From the NCBI GenBank assembly GCA_030540085.1, contig JAUNWY010000008.1, positions 1-64,000 of the forward strand: a stretch of DNA of 64,000 nt. Direction: 5' to 3'. Within the stretch, counting starts at the first letter, position 1. Every line of letters starts with the position of its first letter. Below the pieces are notes generated by a model, which was given only the letters and a program-made list of their open reading frames with translations, was not told where the DNA came from and searched no databases. Position numbers and translations under genes: made by a program. Origin of the DNA: Eggerthella sp. Its GTDB lineage: Bacteria; Actinomycetota; Coriobacteriia; Coriobacteriales; Eggerthellaceae. Shown in pieces: positions 27,196-34,872 of this stretch.

Positions 27196-27221
27196 AGAAC
27201 ATGTTCACAATTATAAGGGAA
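27196..27221 (-). promoter_or_regulatory. ubiD promoter -10 box with operator-like palindrome
   Basis: On the minus strand, CTTATAATTG is followed at once by TGAACATGTTCT (27196-27207, a GAAC-N2-GTTC palindrome), then the ribosome binding site. The site would cover the transcription start, as a repressor operator does. Confidence 0.55.
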
Positions 27222-27247
27222 TAGCCCACTTGTCATTAGCAAGGAAC

Positions 27248-27378
27248 TGGGAATATAGGGACAGGTCCCTATATTCCCACCAAGGCATAGCGCGCAAAGC
27301 AAGAGCCCACTTGCGTAGATGATTGCAAGCAGGCTCTCTTCGTTAGGTGGGAAAATGGGACCTGTCCCTATATTCCCA
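27248..27378. repeat. 131-bp REPIN/MITE-like element, copy 1
   Basis: Bounded by TGGGAATATAGGGACAGGTC at the left (arm 27248-27279) and its inverted copy at the right (27348-27378). Each arm is itself partly palindromic. The interior has a hairpin (GAGCC..CTTGC with GCAAG..GGCTC). It has the same length and arm sequence as the element at 34732-34862. It sits between the transporter terminator and the ubiD promoter. Confidence 0.88.
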
Positions 27379-27413
27379 AAAAAAGAACCCAGAGCGTGCA
27401 CTCTGGGTTCTTT
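27376..27413 (-). terminator. Terminator of the membrane transporter gene
   Basis: A perfect 13-bp stem (27382-27394 with 27401-27413) with a CGTGCA loop and a minus-strand run of seven T. The run overlaps the edge of the repeat element. Confidence 0.9.
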
Positions 27414-27463
27414 CAGGTTTGAAGCCTTTAGCTCCGAGTTTTAGACGTTTCCGTCAGGTGAGG

Positions 27464-28918
27464 CTATTTTTCCTCGTCCTGAAGCTTACCAGCCTTAGCG
27501 GCCTCCAAGCGAGCATGGAGTGCAACCAGCTGGCGCTCAGTCTCTTCATCCTCGATGCGCTGCAGTTCCTTGTTGTAGGCGTAGTCTGCGCGGATCTTGT
27601 CGTTGTCGGAGATGAGCAGGTAGAGGACGATTGCGGCAAGGAAGCCGACGCCACCGCCGCGGGCCACGATGAAGCCTGCGATCATGCCTGTCATGCCCTT
27701 GTCAAGGTCGTCGCGAACCAGACCGAATGCGATCTGCGAGCAGAGCCAGCCCTGGATGAGCAGTACAACTACGAGGAGTGCTGCAGATGCTGCAAGGGAT
27801 GCCTCATACAGAGGATAGACGAACAAACCAAGTACGGTGAACAGCAGGTTGGTACCGGAACCATCGTAGATGGAGTCCATGCCCTGGCGACCGGACTGCT
27901 TATAGCGAGCATAGGTAGCTACGCAGTAAGGAGCGGACAGCGGGCCTGCGAGTGCAGGATAAGGAGCGAACAGGGACAGGATTACATTACGAATACCGCA
28001 GATGACGTTGGTACGGTTCGGGTCGAACTCGATGTACTCGTCGTCGCGAGCTGCCTGGAGACCAAGCTGTTGAACGGTTACGAAGTCGCCGTATGCGATA
28101 ACCCATGCGACCACTGCGTAGGGCAGAGCCGCGATCCAAACGCCGGGATCAGTAGCAAAGCCGATGAACAGAGGCGAAACAACTGCGAACAGGCCCATGA
28201 AGTCAGGAACCTTGATGATCTCGCCGGACCACTGGAAGTTGAACTCGCCAGCGACGCCGCCTGCGATAAGCAGTGCGATAACAGCCCAAAGGAAGCTGTA
28301 GTTGCCGAGGATGGCAACGAACCTGTTGGTGTCCATGTACTTACGTACGCGCTTGGAGAACATGAGCATGAATACAACTACCAAGCCGCAGAGGCAGCCA
28401 ACGGTAACGGTGTCGATAGCGCCGCCGGTCTTCAGGCGAACGGCTACGGCGTTAACGCCAGCGCCCATTACGATACCAGCCTTGATGGCGGGAGGTACCA
28501 GAGTGTTGAGCTTCTTGGATAGGCCTGTTGCACCTAATACAATAAATAGGATGCCTAATTCAAGCTGAATACATGTCAGCATCTGCAATCGAGCAACGCC
28601 TGGGTCGAGCGATTCCAGGAACACGACGATAATTGCCATTGCCGGGGTGATCCAACCGCAAATGGAAGGCTCACCAAGCAGCCAGTTCAGGGTGTACATT
28701 GCCGTTTCAAATACAACCAGTGCCCAAGCCACTGCAGGGTCGAGACCCAAAGAAGTAATAAGAACAGCCAGAGCGCCGTACGAAGTACAAGCATTCATCA
28801 GGCCGGTTACTACTTCAGGTGGTGAGATCTTGAAGTGAATGAACGGAAGACGAATACGGAATAGGCCAACTTTCCAACATGGCTGAATACCACCGTATTC
28901 ACGCTTTAGCATAGCCAT
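27464..28918 (-). CDS. Polytopic membrane transporter, SLC23/SLC26-like
   Basis: A 484-residue integral membrane protein with about 12 to 14 hydrophobic segments and a charged helical C-terminal tail. It looks like a member of the nucleobase/anion (SLC23-SLC26) fold, with paired repeats such as GWITPAMAIIVVFLESLDPG and PPAIKAGIVMGAGVNAVAVR in the first half; DUF3360 proteins are an alternative. The substrate is not evident. Its position beside ubiD/ubiX, and a shared operator-like motif in its upstream region, make uptake of an aromatic acid a reasonable guess. It ends at a strong terminator, so it is not co-transcribed with ubiD. The ATG follows GAGAGGGG. Confidence 0.72.
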   Translation of the reverse strand: MAMLKREYGGIQPCWKVGLFRIRLPFIHFKISPPEVVTGLMNACTSYGALAVLITSLGLDPAVAWALVVFETAMYTLNWLLGEPSICGWITPAMAIIVVFLESLDPGVARLQMLTCIQLELGILFIVLGATGLSKKLNTLVPPAIKAGIVMGAGVNAVAVRLKTGGAIDTVTVGCLCGLVVVFMLMFSKRVRKYMDTNRFVAILGNYSFLWAVIALLIAGGVAGEFNFQWSGEIIKVPDFMGLFAVVSPLFIGFATDPGVWIAALPYAVVAWVIAYGDFVTVQQLGLQAARDDEYIEFDPNRTNVICGIRNVILSLFAPYPALAGPLSAPYCVATYARYKQSGRQGMDSIYDGSGTNLLFTVLGLFVYPLYEASLAASAALLVVVLLIQGWLCSQIAFGLVRDDLDKGMTGMIAGFIVARGGGVGFLAAIVLYLLISDNDKIRADYAYNKELQRIEDEETERQLVALHARLEAAKAGKLQDEEK

Positions 28919-29231
28919 CGCTTAGCCCCTCTCTCCTCTTGCGCATCCCTGCGCAAAAATAAAATCGACCATCTTTCTCCTCCTTCTTTGATTGCATCAG
29001 GCTCACACGTGCACGCTTGCTTACCTAACGCCTTCAACCAATCGGGAAAAGAATTGGAGAGAGTTCTGCTTCACTTGGCTGTTAGAGCTTTTAGCCCCAA
29101 AGGCTAAGCCAAACGGAAATCCCAACTTCCCCCGATCCCTTGAAGATGGTCCCTACTACGAACTATTGCGCCTTGTGCCCGATCCCCCGATGGGCGGCGC
29201 TTAGGTTCAATTGCGATTATTCTCCATTAGA

Positions 29232-29263
29232 TGAACATGTTCTAATTGATTGCGAACGTGTTT
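29232..29263. promoter_or_regulatory. Operator-like palindrome pair between transporters
   Basis: TGAACATGTTCT at 29232-29243 is a full GAAC-N2-GTTC palindrome. GAACGTGTTT at 29254-29263 is a near match, about two helical turns away. It may control either flanking transporter. Confidence 0.45.
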
Positions 29264-29494
29264 TACATAGCTCAGGCGAATGATATTCACTGAAGTTATG
29301 CAAAACGCTCTATCCATCACCCAAATCCACATTTTCACCCCTCAATATCTCTGACATGCGGCGTTACCGTTCTGTCAACCGATTAATGCAAATCGCATCC
29401 ATTGCGAAAGCAAATGAAACCCCACAATCTATTGATTTCCGTTGGTTTCATCGTTTTTCGCACACTTACCGTTTCCTTCTTGACGCAAATAAGC

Positions 29495-29528
29495 AAGATC
29501 CCGTAACTTTTCCCGAGGATCTTTTTTT
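29495..29528 (+). terminator. Leader terminator-like hairpin before the first ArsB/NhaD gene
   Basis: A 7-bp perfect stem (AAGATCC with GGATCTT) is followed directly by a T-run on the plus strand, 120 bases before the start codon. It could be an attenuator or the end of a short RNA from the divergent region. Confidence 0.5.
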
Positions 29529-29648
29529 GGAGTCGGTACGCCAGAGTGGGGCGTTGCTTAGCGCAATGGACGTGTGTTACCCGGGACTCTGTGCTTCAAG
29601 ACGAGAATTCGCATCTGTTCCACCTATATAAGAGAGGAGCACTACGGA

Positions 29649-30935
29649 ATGATCGCCTTAACTACCGCTCAGATCATCGCGATTGTCATCTTCGTCGTCG
29701 TGATGGCACTCATCATTTCCGAAAAAGTGCATCGCACCACCGCCGCGCTTGCAGGCGCGGTAGCCCTAATCCTTTCGGGGGTTCTTACCTTCGATAACGG
29801 AGTAGAGCACATCGACTTCGGAACGCTTGGCGTTCTGGTTGGCATGATGATCTTCGTTGCCGTCGTTAAGAACTCGGGCATCTTCGAGTACCTGGCAATT
29901 AGAGCTGCCAAATTGGCGAAGGGCAATCCCTGGATAATCATGGTGTTGTTCTGCCTTATCACCGCTGTTCTTTCCGCGTTCCTGGACAACGTCACCACCG
30001 TTTTGCTTATCGGCCCTGTTACCTACACCGTTTGCAAGATGCTGGAGATCAACCCCATTCCGTTCTTCCTGACGGAAATCATTTCTTCGAACGTTGGTGG
30101 CACCGCAACACTCATCGGCGATCCGCCGAACATCATGATCGGCTCTGCTACGGGCCTTACGTTCTTCGACTTCTTGGCAATCAATGGCCCTGCTGTACTT
30201 ATCATCCTGCTTGTTTCCCTGCTGATGTTCTACGTAATGTACGGCAAGAAGATGGGCGTATCCGCTGAAAAGCAGGCCTCGGTTATGCAGCTGCACGCCC
30301 ATGAGGCCATCAAGAGCCAGACGCTGTTCAAGAAGAGTGTTGTAATGATCGCCCTGGTTGCGCTTGCCTTTGTAGTACACGGTGCACTGCACATCGAACC
30401 GAGCGTTGTTGCCCTTACCGCAGCAGCCATCATGTTGCTCATCGGCAAATCCGACGTAGAGCACACACTCATGGACGTTGAGTGGGCCACCATCGGCTTC
30501 TTCGCTGGCTTGTTCGTGGTTGTTGGCGGCCTCGCCGAAACCGGCGTTATCGAAATGATGGCCTACGCGCTGATCGACATCACCGGCGGCGACATGATGA
30601 TTACCATCATCGTGCTGGTATGGGCATCGGCCATCATCTCTTCCTTCCTGGATAACATCCCGCTGGTTGCCACCCTTATCCCCATCATCACCACGATGGA
30701 GGCAACGGGCATGGATGTAACGCCTTTGTGGTGGGCAGTGTCCCTCGGCGCCTGCATCGGCGGCATCGGCACGCTCATCGGCGCTTCTGCCAACGTGGTT
30801 CTGGCGGGCATCTCCGGCAAGTACGGCCACCCCATCACCTTCATGGACTACACCAAGGTTGGCTTCCCCATGATGTTGGTATTCACCGCCATCAGCTGCG
30901 TTTACCTGGTACTCCGCTTCTGCGTATTCGTCTAG
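29649..30935 (+). CDS. ArsB/NhaD-type ion transporter, copy 1
   Basis: A 428-residue membrane protein of the ion-transporter superfamily that includes ArsB, NhaD and the P-protein. Family features are LAGAVALILSGVL near the start, the signature LIGDPPNIMIGSA near residue 155 and a second-half AIISSFLDNIPLVATLIP. About 11 to 12 membrane segments are present. The transported ion cannot be told from sequence; Na+/H+ exchange and oxyanion export are both known in the family. The frame opens at 29574, but the ATG at 29649 follows AGAGGAG and starts at the first membrane segment. It is nearly identical in layout to the next gene. Confidence 0.88.
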   Translation: MIALTTAQIIAIVIFVVVMALIISEKVHRTTAALAGAVALILSGVLTFDNGVEHIDFGTLGVLVGMMIFVAVVKNSGIFEYLAIRAAKLAKGNPWIIMVLFCLITAVLSAFLDNVTTVLLIGPVTYTVCKMLEINPIPFFLTEIISSNVGGTATLIGDPPNIMIGSATGLTFFDFLAINGPAVLIILLVSLLMFYVMYGKKMGVSAEKQASVMQLHAHEAIKSQTLFKKSVVMIALVALAFVVHGALHIEPSVVALTAAAIMLLIGKSDVEHTLMDVEWATIGFFAGLFVVVGGLAETGVIEMMAYALIDITGGDMMITIIVLVWASAIISSFLDNIPLVATLIPIITTMEATGMDVTPLWWAVSLGACIGGIGTLIGASANVVLAGISGKYGHPITFMDYTKVGFPMMLVFTAISCVYLVLRFCVFV

Positions 30936-30996
30936 CATCTGGCACCCTGCCGTAGCACACGGCAAGAACGCCCGCAACATCGCATACGCATAGCAC

Positions 30997-31026
30997 AGGA
31001 CCCCGCTTCGGCGGGGTCCTTTTTTT
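30997..31026 (+). terminator. Terminator of ArsB/NhaD copy 1
   Basis: A perfect 10-bp stem AGGACCCCGC/GCGGGGTCCT with a TTCG loop, followed by TTTTTT. It is almost the same sequence as the terminator at 32612. Confidence 0.95.
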
Positions 31027-31255
31027 GTGAATGAATCACCCACTAAATGCCAATCGTTGTTCGCGACCATTTGATGAACGCGTTATTGACGCTTAAATTG
31101 CCTAGCCGTACCCTTTCTATAAGGGAAGTCCGATGCTCATTAGGAGGCCAATGGCCTTCTTTTGTTTTATTGCATCGGTTGTGGGGGGCTACACTTCCCG
31201 CAAGAGAGAAGGTCCGTTTCCCCAGGGAAACGGGGTTAAGTTAGGAGTGGTGTAT

Positions 31256-32539
31256 ATGCCTGAATTCACTACACCGCAGATCATTTCAATAGTGATCTTC
31301 ATTGTGGTGTTCGCGCTGATCATCTCGGAAAAGGTCCACCGTACGGTCGCCGCGCTTGCGGGCGCCGTTGTGCTCATCCTGACGGGTATCCTCAGTTTTG
31401 ATACCGGCATGGAGCACATCGACTTCGGCACGCTGGGCGTCTTGGTAGGCATGATGATATTCGTTGCCGTAGTTAAGAATTCAGGCATATTCGAATACAT
31501 CGCTATTCGAACAGCGAAGATAGCGAAGGGCAACCCATGGGTAATCATGGTGCTGTTTTGTATTATCACCGCTGTTCTTTCCGCGTTTTTGGACAACGTC
31601 ACCACGGTATTGCTTATCGGCCCCGTTACCTTCACGGTTTGCAAGATGCTCGAGTTGAGCCCCGTACCGTTCTTCATCACTGAGATCATGGCCTCCAACA
31701 TCGGCGGCACGGCAACGCTCATCGGCGACCCGCCGAACATCATGATCGGCTCCGCCGCCCACCTGACGTTCATGGACTTCCTGGTATTCAACGGTCCCGC
31801 CATTGTTGTAATCATGGTTGTTGCCATTGCCATCTTCTATGTGATGTACGGTCGCAACATGGGCGCTTCCGCCGAACAGCAAGCCTCCATCATGCAGCTC
31901 CACGCTCATGAAGCTATCAAGGATAAGTCGCTCTTCAATAAGAGTGTTGTAATGATTGCCCTGGTTGCCGTCGCTTTTGTATGCCACAGCATGGTGGGCG
32001 TCGAACCGAGCGTTGTTGCCCTTACCGCAGCTGCCATCATGCTGCTTATCAGCCGCGCAGAGGTAGAGAAAATCCTGCTTGACGTTGAATGGGCAACTAT
32101 CGGCTTCTTCGCTGGCCTGTTTATCGTAGTTGGCGGCTTGGCAGAAACCGGCGTTATCAATATGCTCGCCAATGGCCTTATCGATATCACCGGCGGCGAT
32201 ATGCTTATCACCATCATCGTGCTGGTATGGGCATCGGCAATCATCTCTTCCTTCCTGGACAACATCCCCATGGTTGCTACGCTTATCCCGATTCTGATTG
32301 CCATGGAGTCTACCGGCGTCGACGTTATGCCTTATTGGTGGGCTATTTCCCTGGGTGCCTGCATCGGCGGCATCGGCACGCTCATCGGCGCTTCCGCGAA
32401 CGTAGTGCTTTCAGGTATGTCCGGACGCTATGGCTACCCCATCAGCTTCATGGACTACACCAAGGTTGGCTTCCCGCTGATGCTGGTCTTCACCGCTATC
32501 AGCTGCGCATGGCTCCTGATCCGCTTCTGCGTGTTCTAA
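31256..32539 (+). CDS. ArsB/NhaD-type ion transporter, copy 2
   Basis: A 427-residue paralog of the preceding gene, with the same motifs (LIGDPPNIMIGSA, AIISSFLDNIPMVATLIP) at the same positions. Much of the protein is identical, and the differences look conservative. The tandem arrangement, the matching terminators and similar TTGACGC promoter elements point to duplication of a whole transcription unit. The frame opens at 31133. The ATG at 31256 is preferred, with AGGAG eight bases upstream. A partial palindrome, TGAACGCGTTAT (31075-31086), lies just before a TTGACG element in its leader. Confidence 0.88.
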   Translation: MPEFTTPQIISIVIFIVVFALIISEKVHRTVAALAGAVVLILTGILSFDTGMEHIDFGTLGVLVGMMIFVAVVKNSGIFEYIAIRTAKIAKGNPWVIMVLFCIITAVLSAFLDNVTTVLLIGPVTFTVCKMLELSPVPFFITEIMASNIGGTATLIGDPPNIMIGSAAHLTFMDFLVFNGPAIVVIMVVAIAIFYVMYGRNMGASAEQQASIMQLHAHEAIKDKSLFNKSVVMIALVAVAFVCHSMVGVEPSVVALTAAAIMLLISRAEVEKILLDVEWATIGFFAGLFIVVGGLAETGVINMLANGLIDITGGDMLITIIVLVWASAIISSFLDNIPMVATLIPILIAMESTGVDVMPYWWAISLGACIGGIGTLIGASANVVLSGMSGRYGYPISFMDYTKVGFPLMLVFTAISCAWLLIRFCVF

Positions 32540-32611
32540 GATTTCAGCTGCTTAGCACATATGCAAACCGCTTAGGTTTTGCCGTAATCTGACGAAGCAA
32601 GCATGACCACA

Positions 32612-32640
32612 AGGACCCCGCTTCTGCGGGGTCCTTTTTT
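32612..32640 (+). terminator. Terminator of ArsB/NhaD copy 2
   Basis: A perfect 10-bp stem AGGACCCCGC/GCGGGGTCCT with a TTCT loop and a run of T. Confidence 0.95.
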
Positions 32641-32776
32641 GCCTGCAGGCAGGGAGTCGATTCCCCCTGTAGCGATGTTATTGCGGCACTTTTTAGCACG
32701 ATGCAGGTATTGAGCTTCCAAGCTGCGCGCAAGCAGGTACACTAGCTGCTAACACTTTTATTGAAAGGAACCCATT

Positions 32777-33205
32777 ATGAGCAATGAAGGTAAGCGCGTT
32801 CGCACCCACTACACCGGCACGTTCGACGACGGCACGGTATTCGACTCTTCCGTTGAGCGCGGCGAGCCCCTTGAATTCGTATGCATGGCAGGCCAGATGA
32901 TCCCTGGCTTTGACGCTGCTGTGAAGGAAATGGAAGTTGGCGAAACCAAGAACGTTCACCTGCCCGCATCCGAAGCATATGGCGAGCATGACGAACAGCT
33001 GGTTCAGACCATCCCCACCGCCCAGATCCCTGGCGCCGAAGACCTCCCTGTTGGCCAGCGCATCTACCTCCAGGGCCCTGGCGGTCAGCCCATCCCTGCC
33101 CTGGTTGTTGAGGTTACCGATGAAACCGTAACCTTCGACCTGAACCATGAAATGGCAGGCAAGGACCTTAACTTCGAGATCACCCTTGTTGAGGTCGTCG
33201 AATAA
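32777..33205 (+). CDS. FKBP-type peptidyl-prolyl isomerase, SlyD-like
   Basis: A 142-residue folding helper that isomerises prolyl bonds. The FKBP half-domains flank an inserted IF domain. VRTHYTGTFDDGTVFDSS and GQMIPGFDAAVKEMEVGE come first, then ASEAYGEHDEQLVQTIP and the insert, and the C-terminal strand GKDLNFEITLVEV completes the fold. It lacks the His-rich metal-binding tail of E. coli SlyD. The ATG has GAAAGGAA upstream. It stands alone, with two hairpins after it. Confidence 0.95.
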   Translation: MSNEGKRVRTHYTGTFDDGTVFDSSVERGEPLEFVCMAGQMIPGFDAAVKEMEVGETKNVHLPASEAYGEHDEQLVQTIPTAQIPGAEDLPVGQRIYLQGPGGQPIPALVVEVTDETVTFDLNHEMAGKDLNFEITLVEVVE

Positions 33206-33230
33206 AACTGGCAATATGCCACGTTACAAG

Positions 33231-33299
33231 AAACGGGAGCGCTTTGAGCTCCCGTTTTCTTATTGAAAGAAGGTTCGCGCAGGCGAACCTTCTTGTTTA
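33231..33299 (+). terminator. Tandem hairpin terminator of the FKBP gene
   Basis: The first hairpin has a perfect 10-bp stem (33231-33240 with 33248-33257) and then TTTTCTTA. The second has a perfect 12-bp stem (33267-33278 with 33283-33294) and then GTTTATT. Two hairpins in series may serve as a primary and a backup terminator. Confidence 0.85.
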
Positions 33300-33431
33300 T
33301 TGACGCAATGATCACCCACGGAAACAGTCAGATGCGTTGTCGGCCCAACGGGCGCAATGGACTGCAGCAAACGCAACTTGGGCAACGCTGCTAAAGATGG
33401 CACCAAATCTAGCTCAGGCAACGCGAATAAA

Positions 33432-33479
33432 TAAAAAAGCCCGAGATGCGCGCCAGCATTGCCGCACGCATCTCGGGCT
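33432..33479 (-). terminator. Terminator of the thioesterase gene
   Basis: A perfect 13-bp stem (33438-33450 with 33467-33479) around a 16-base loop. The minus strand continues TTTTTTATTTATT. Confidence 0.9.
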
Positions 33480-33500
33480 AAAAAACGTTCGAAAGAAAAA

Positions 33501-33875
33501 TTATTTCTTCTTGCCGTACATGGTCATCTGAGAAACATTGAACAACTCGCCATCGGACTCGCGGTATTGCTCGACCTTCCATTGGGAAATGCGACCGCCA
33601 GCGCGAATAGGCGTTGCCACCGTTTTCACCGTGTCGCCCGCCTTCACGGGAAGGAGATGGGTGCTGGAAACCTCGACGCCCAGAAAGAACATCTTGTCGT
33701 TGTCATAATGGTCGGTGCAGCACTGGCTTGCAGCGTTTTCAGCCAAAGCAGCGCTGATGCCACCATGCAGCACGCCATGAGGCTGAAGCATGTTTTCGGT
33801 AACCAGCATACGCGTAACGTACTTGTCGGGCGTGCTTTCAACAAGCTCAATACCCAGAAGATCAGAAAGTGCCAT
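33501..33875 (-). CDS. Hotdog-fold acyl-CoA thioesterase (PaaI type)
   Basis: A 124-residue thioesterase. The key segment MLQPHGVLHGGISAALAENAAS near residue 30 is the PaaI/DHNA-CoA thioesterase signature, with the catalytic acidic residue in the central helix. A second strand region, FFLGVEVSSTHLLPVKAGD, follows. Substrates in the family include phenylacetyl-CoA and 1,4-dihydroxy-2-naphthoyl-CoA. No menaquinone gene is adjacent, so the substrate is open. The ATG has GGAGGGG upstream. Confidence 0.9.
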   Translation of the reverse strand: MALSDLLGIELVESTPDKYVTRMLVTENMLQPHGVLHGGISAALAENAASQCCTDHYDNDKMFFLGVEVSSTHLLPVKAGDTVKTVATPIRAGGRISQWKVEQYRESDGELFNVSQMTMYGKKK

Positions 33876-33962
33876 AGGGCTCCCCTCCTCGAAGCAAAAT
33901 ACTGCTACGTATTATCGCATGTTGCCCACAGCGAAAAACGATTCCCTTGGTTAACCTACCCA

Positions 33963-34637
33963 TTACGGCAGTTTTGAGGAAATGGACTTAGCTTCTTCGT
34001 GTGCCTGGGCCAAGCCCTCCGCCTTCACCTTTTCGAACTGGGCCCTTACGTCTTCAAGCTCTTCCTTGGCGGCGGCAAGCTCCAGTTCTTTTTCCCTTAC
34101 CGCTTCCTGGAGCAAACGCTGATCGCGCTGGATGGGCAACTCGTCGTCTTCGGGTTTCGGATGGTTGTCGAAATAGCCCGTTTGGCCGCGCACGTTCCAA
34201 GCACAAGCAGCATAGGCGAGCACCACAATGAGAGAGAAGACCATGGCAGGGTCAACCTGTCCCATCGACCATGCGCTGACAACCTGCCATACCGACAGCA
34301 GTGCCGTAAGAAATGCCGACCAGAAGAACAACGTGATCCGTCGCGGGTCGTGAGCGCCCCATAGCCCGGACAGGGCAATGATCAAGTTGAATACGCCGCT
34401 GAGCACCGTGGAACCGCCAAACGTGATATTGGGAACGAGCTCGGTCGGATCGAACAGGCCAATAGAGCGAATAGTAAGAAAGCCAGCGCCTACTGCAATT
34501 TCCAACAACGCCCAGACAAGGTAGATCAAACACAGGATACGCGTACGGGTTTGCCATATGGTATAGGGAGTTCCATCTGCGGAAATGCGCACTTTCTTTT
34601 GACGTTTCTTCTTTTCAGCAAGCTCTTCTCGAACCAC
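33963..34637 (-). CDS. Four-helix membrane protein with coiled-coil tail, unknown
   Basis: A 224-residue protein I do not recognise. A basic N-terminus (EKKKRQKKVRISADG) leads into four hydrophobic segments at roughly residues 28-55, 70-95, 102-122 and 130-150. A cytoplasmic, strongly charged coiled-coil tail follows (RDQRLLQEAVREKELELAAA and onward). The frame opens at a GTG at 34652. The GTG at 34637 is chosen because AAGGGGAG sits just before it. It shares the strand and a short gap with the thioesterase gene, but no functional link is evident. Confidence 0.75.
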   Translation of the reverse strand: MVREELAEKKKRQKKVRISADGTPYTIWQTRTRILCLIYLVWALLEIAVGAGFLTIRSIGLFDPTELVPNITFGGSTVLSGVFNLIIALSGLWGAHDPRRITLFFWSAFLTALLSVWQVVSAWSMGQVDPAMVFSLIVVLAYAACAWNVRGQTGYFDNHPKPEDDELPIQRDQRLLQEAVREKELELAAAKEELEDVRAQFEKVKAEGLAQAHEEAKSISSKLP

Positions 34638-34731
34638 AAACTCCCCTTCCACTGTTCTTGCCCATGATAGCGCATGGAAACCACCGCCTCACTTGCGCTT
34701 CCTTCGAAGTTCCGCAGATGTAAGAAAGAAC

Positions 34732-34862
34732 TGGGAATATAGGGACAGGTCCCATTTTCCCACCCAAGAAAAAGGCCTCGCTTGCAGCAAAACACGCAAG
34801 CGAGGCCCTGCCTCTGTTCGCTAAAACCAACTGGGAAAATGGGACCTGTCCCTATATTCCCA
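34732..34862. repeat. 131-bp REPIN/MITE-like element, copy 2
   Basis: Perfect 31-base inverted repeats (34732-34762 and 34832-34862) begin TGGGAATATAGGGACAGGTC. The interior holds a perfect 12-bp hairpin. AGAAC occurs on both flanks and may be a target-site duplication. It has the same length and arm sequence as 27248-27378. Confidence 0.92.
34769..34807 (-). terminator. Terminator of pheST inside the repeat element
   Basis: A perfect 12-bp stem (34774-34785 with 34796-34807) followed on the minus strand by TTTTTCTT. It lies about 65 bases past the pheT stop, inside the 131-bp element. Confidence 0.85.
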
Positions 34863-34872
34863 AGAACAAGAG

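Larger units (their letters stand above)
28919..29648. other. 730-base divergent intergenic region
   Basis: This lies between two divergent transporter genes. It holds one full and one partial GAAC-N2-GTTC palindrome (29232-29263) and a TTGACG -35-like hexamer near 29480. A terminator-like hairpin on the plus strand follows at 29495-29528, and then the ribosome binding site of the next gene. A 91-codon frame (29356-29631) has no ribosome binding site and crosses the hairpin, so I do not call it. Confidence 0.5.

Noticed and set aside
27180-27401. N-terminal extension of the UbiD protein
   Set aside because: The open frame runs through the 131-bp repeat and the promoter. The ATG at 27179 has a strong ribosome binding site and matches the family start.
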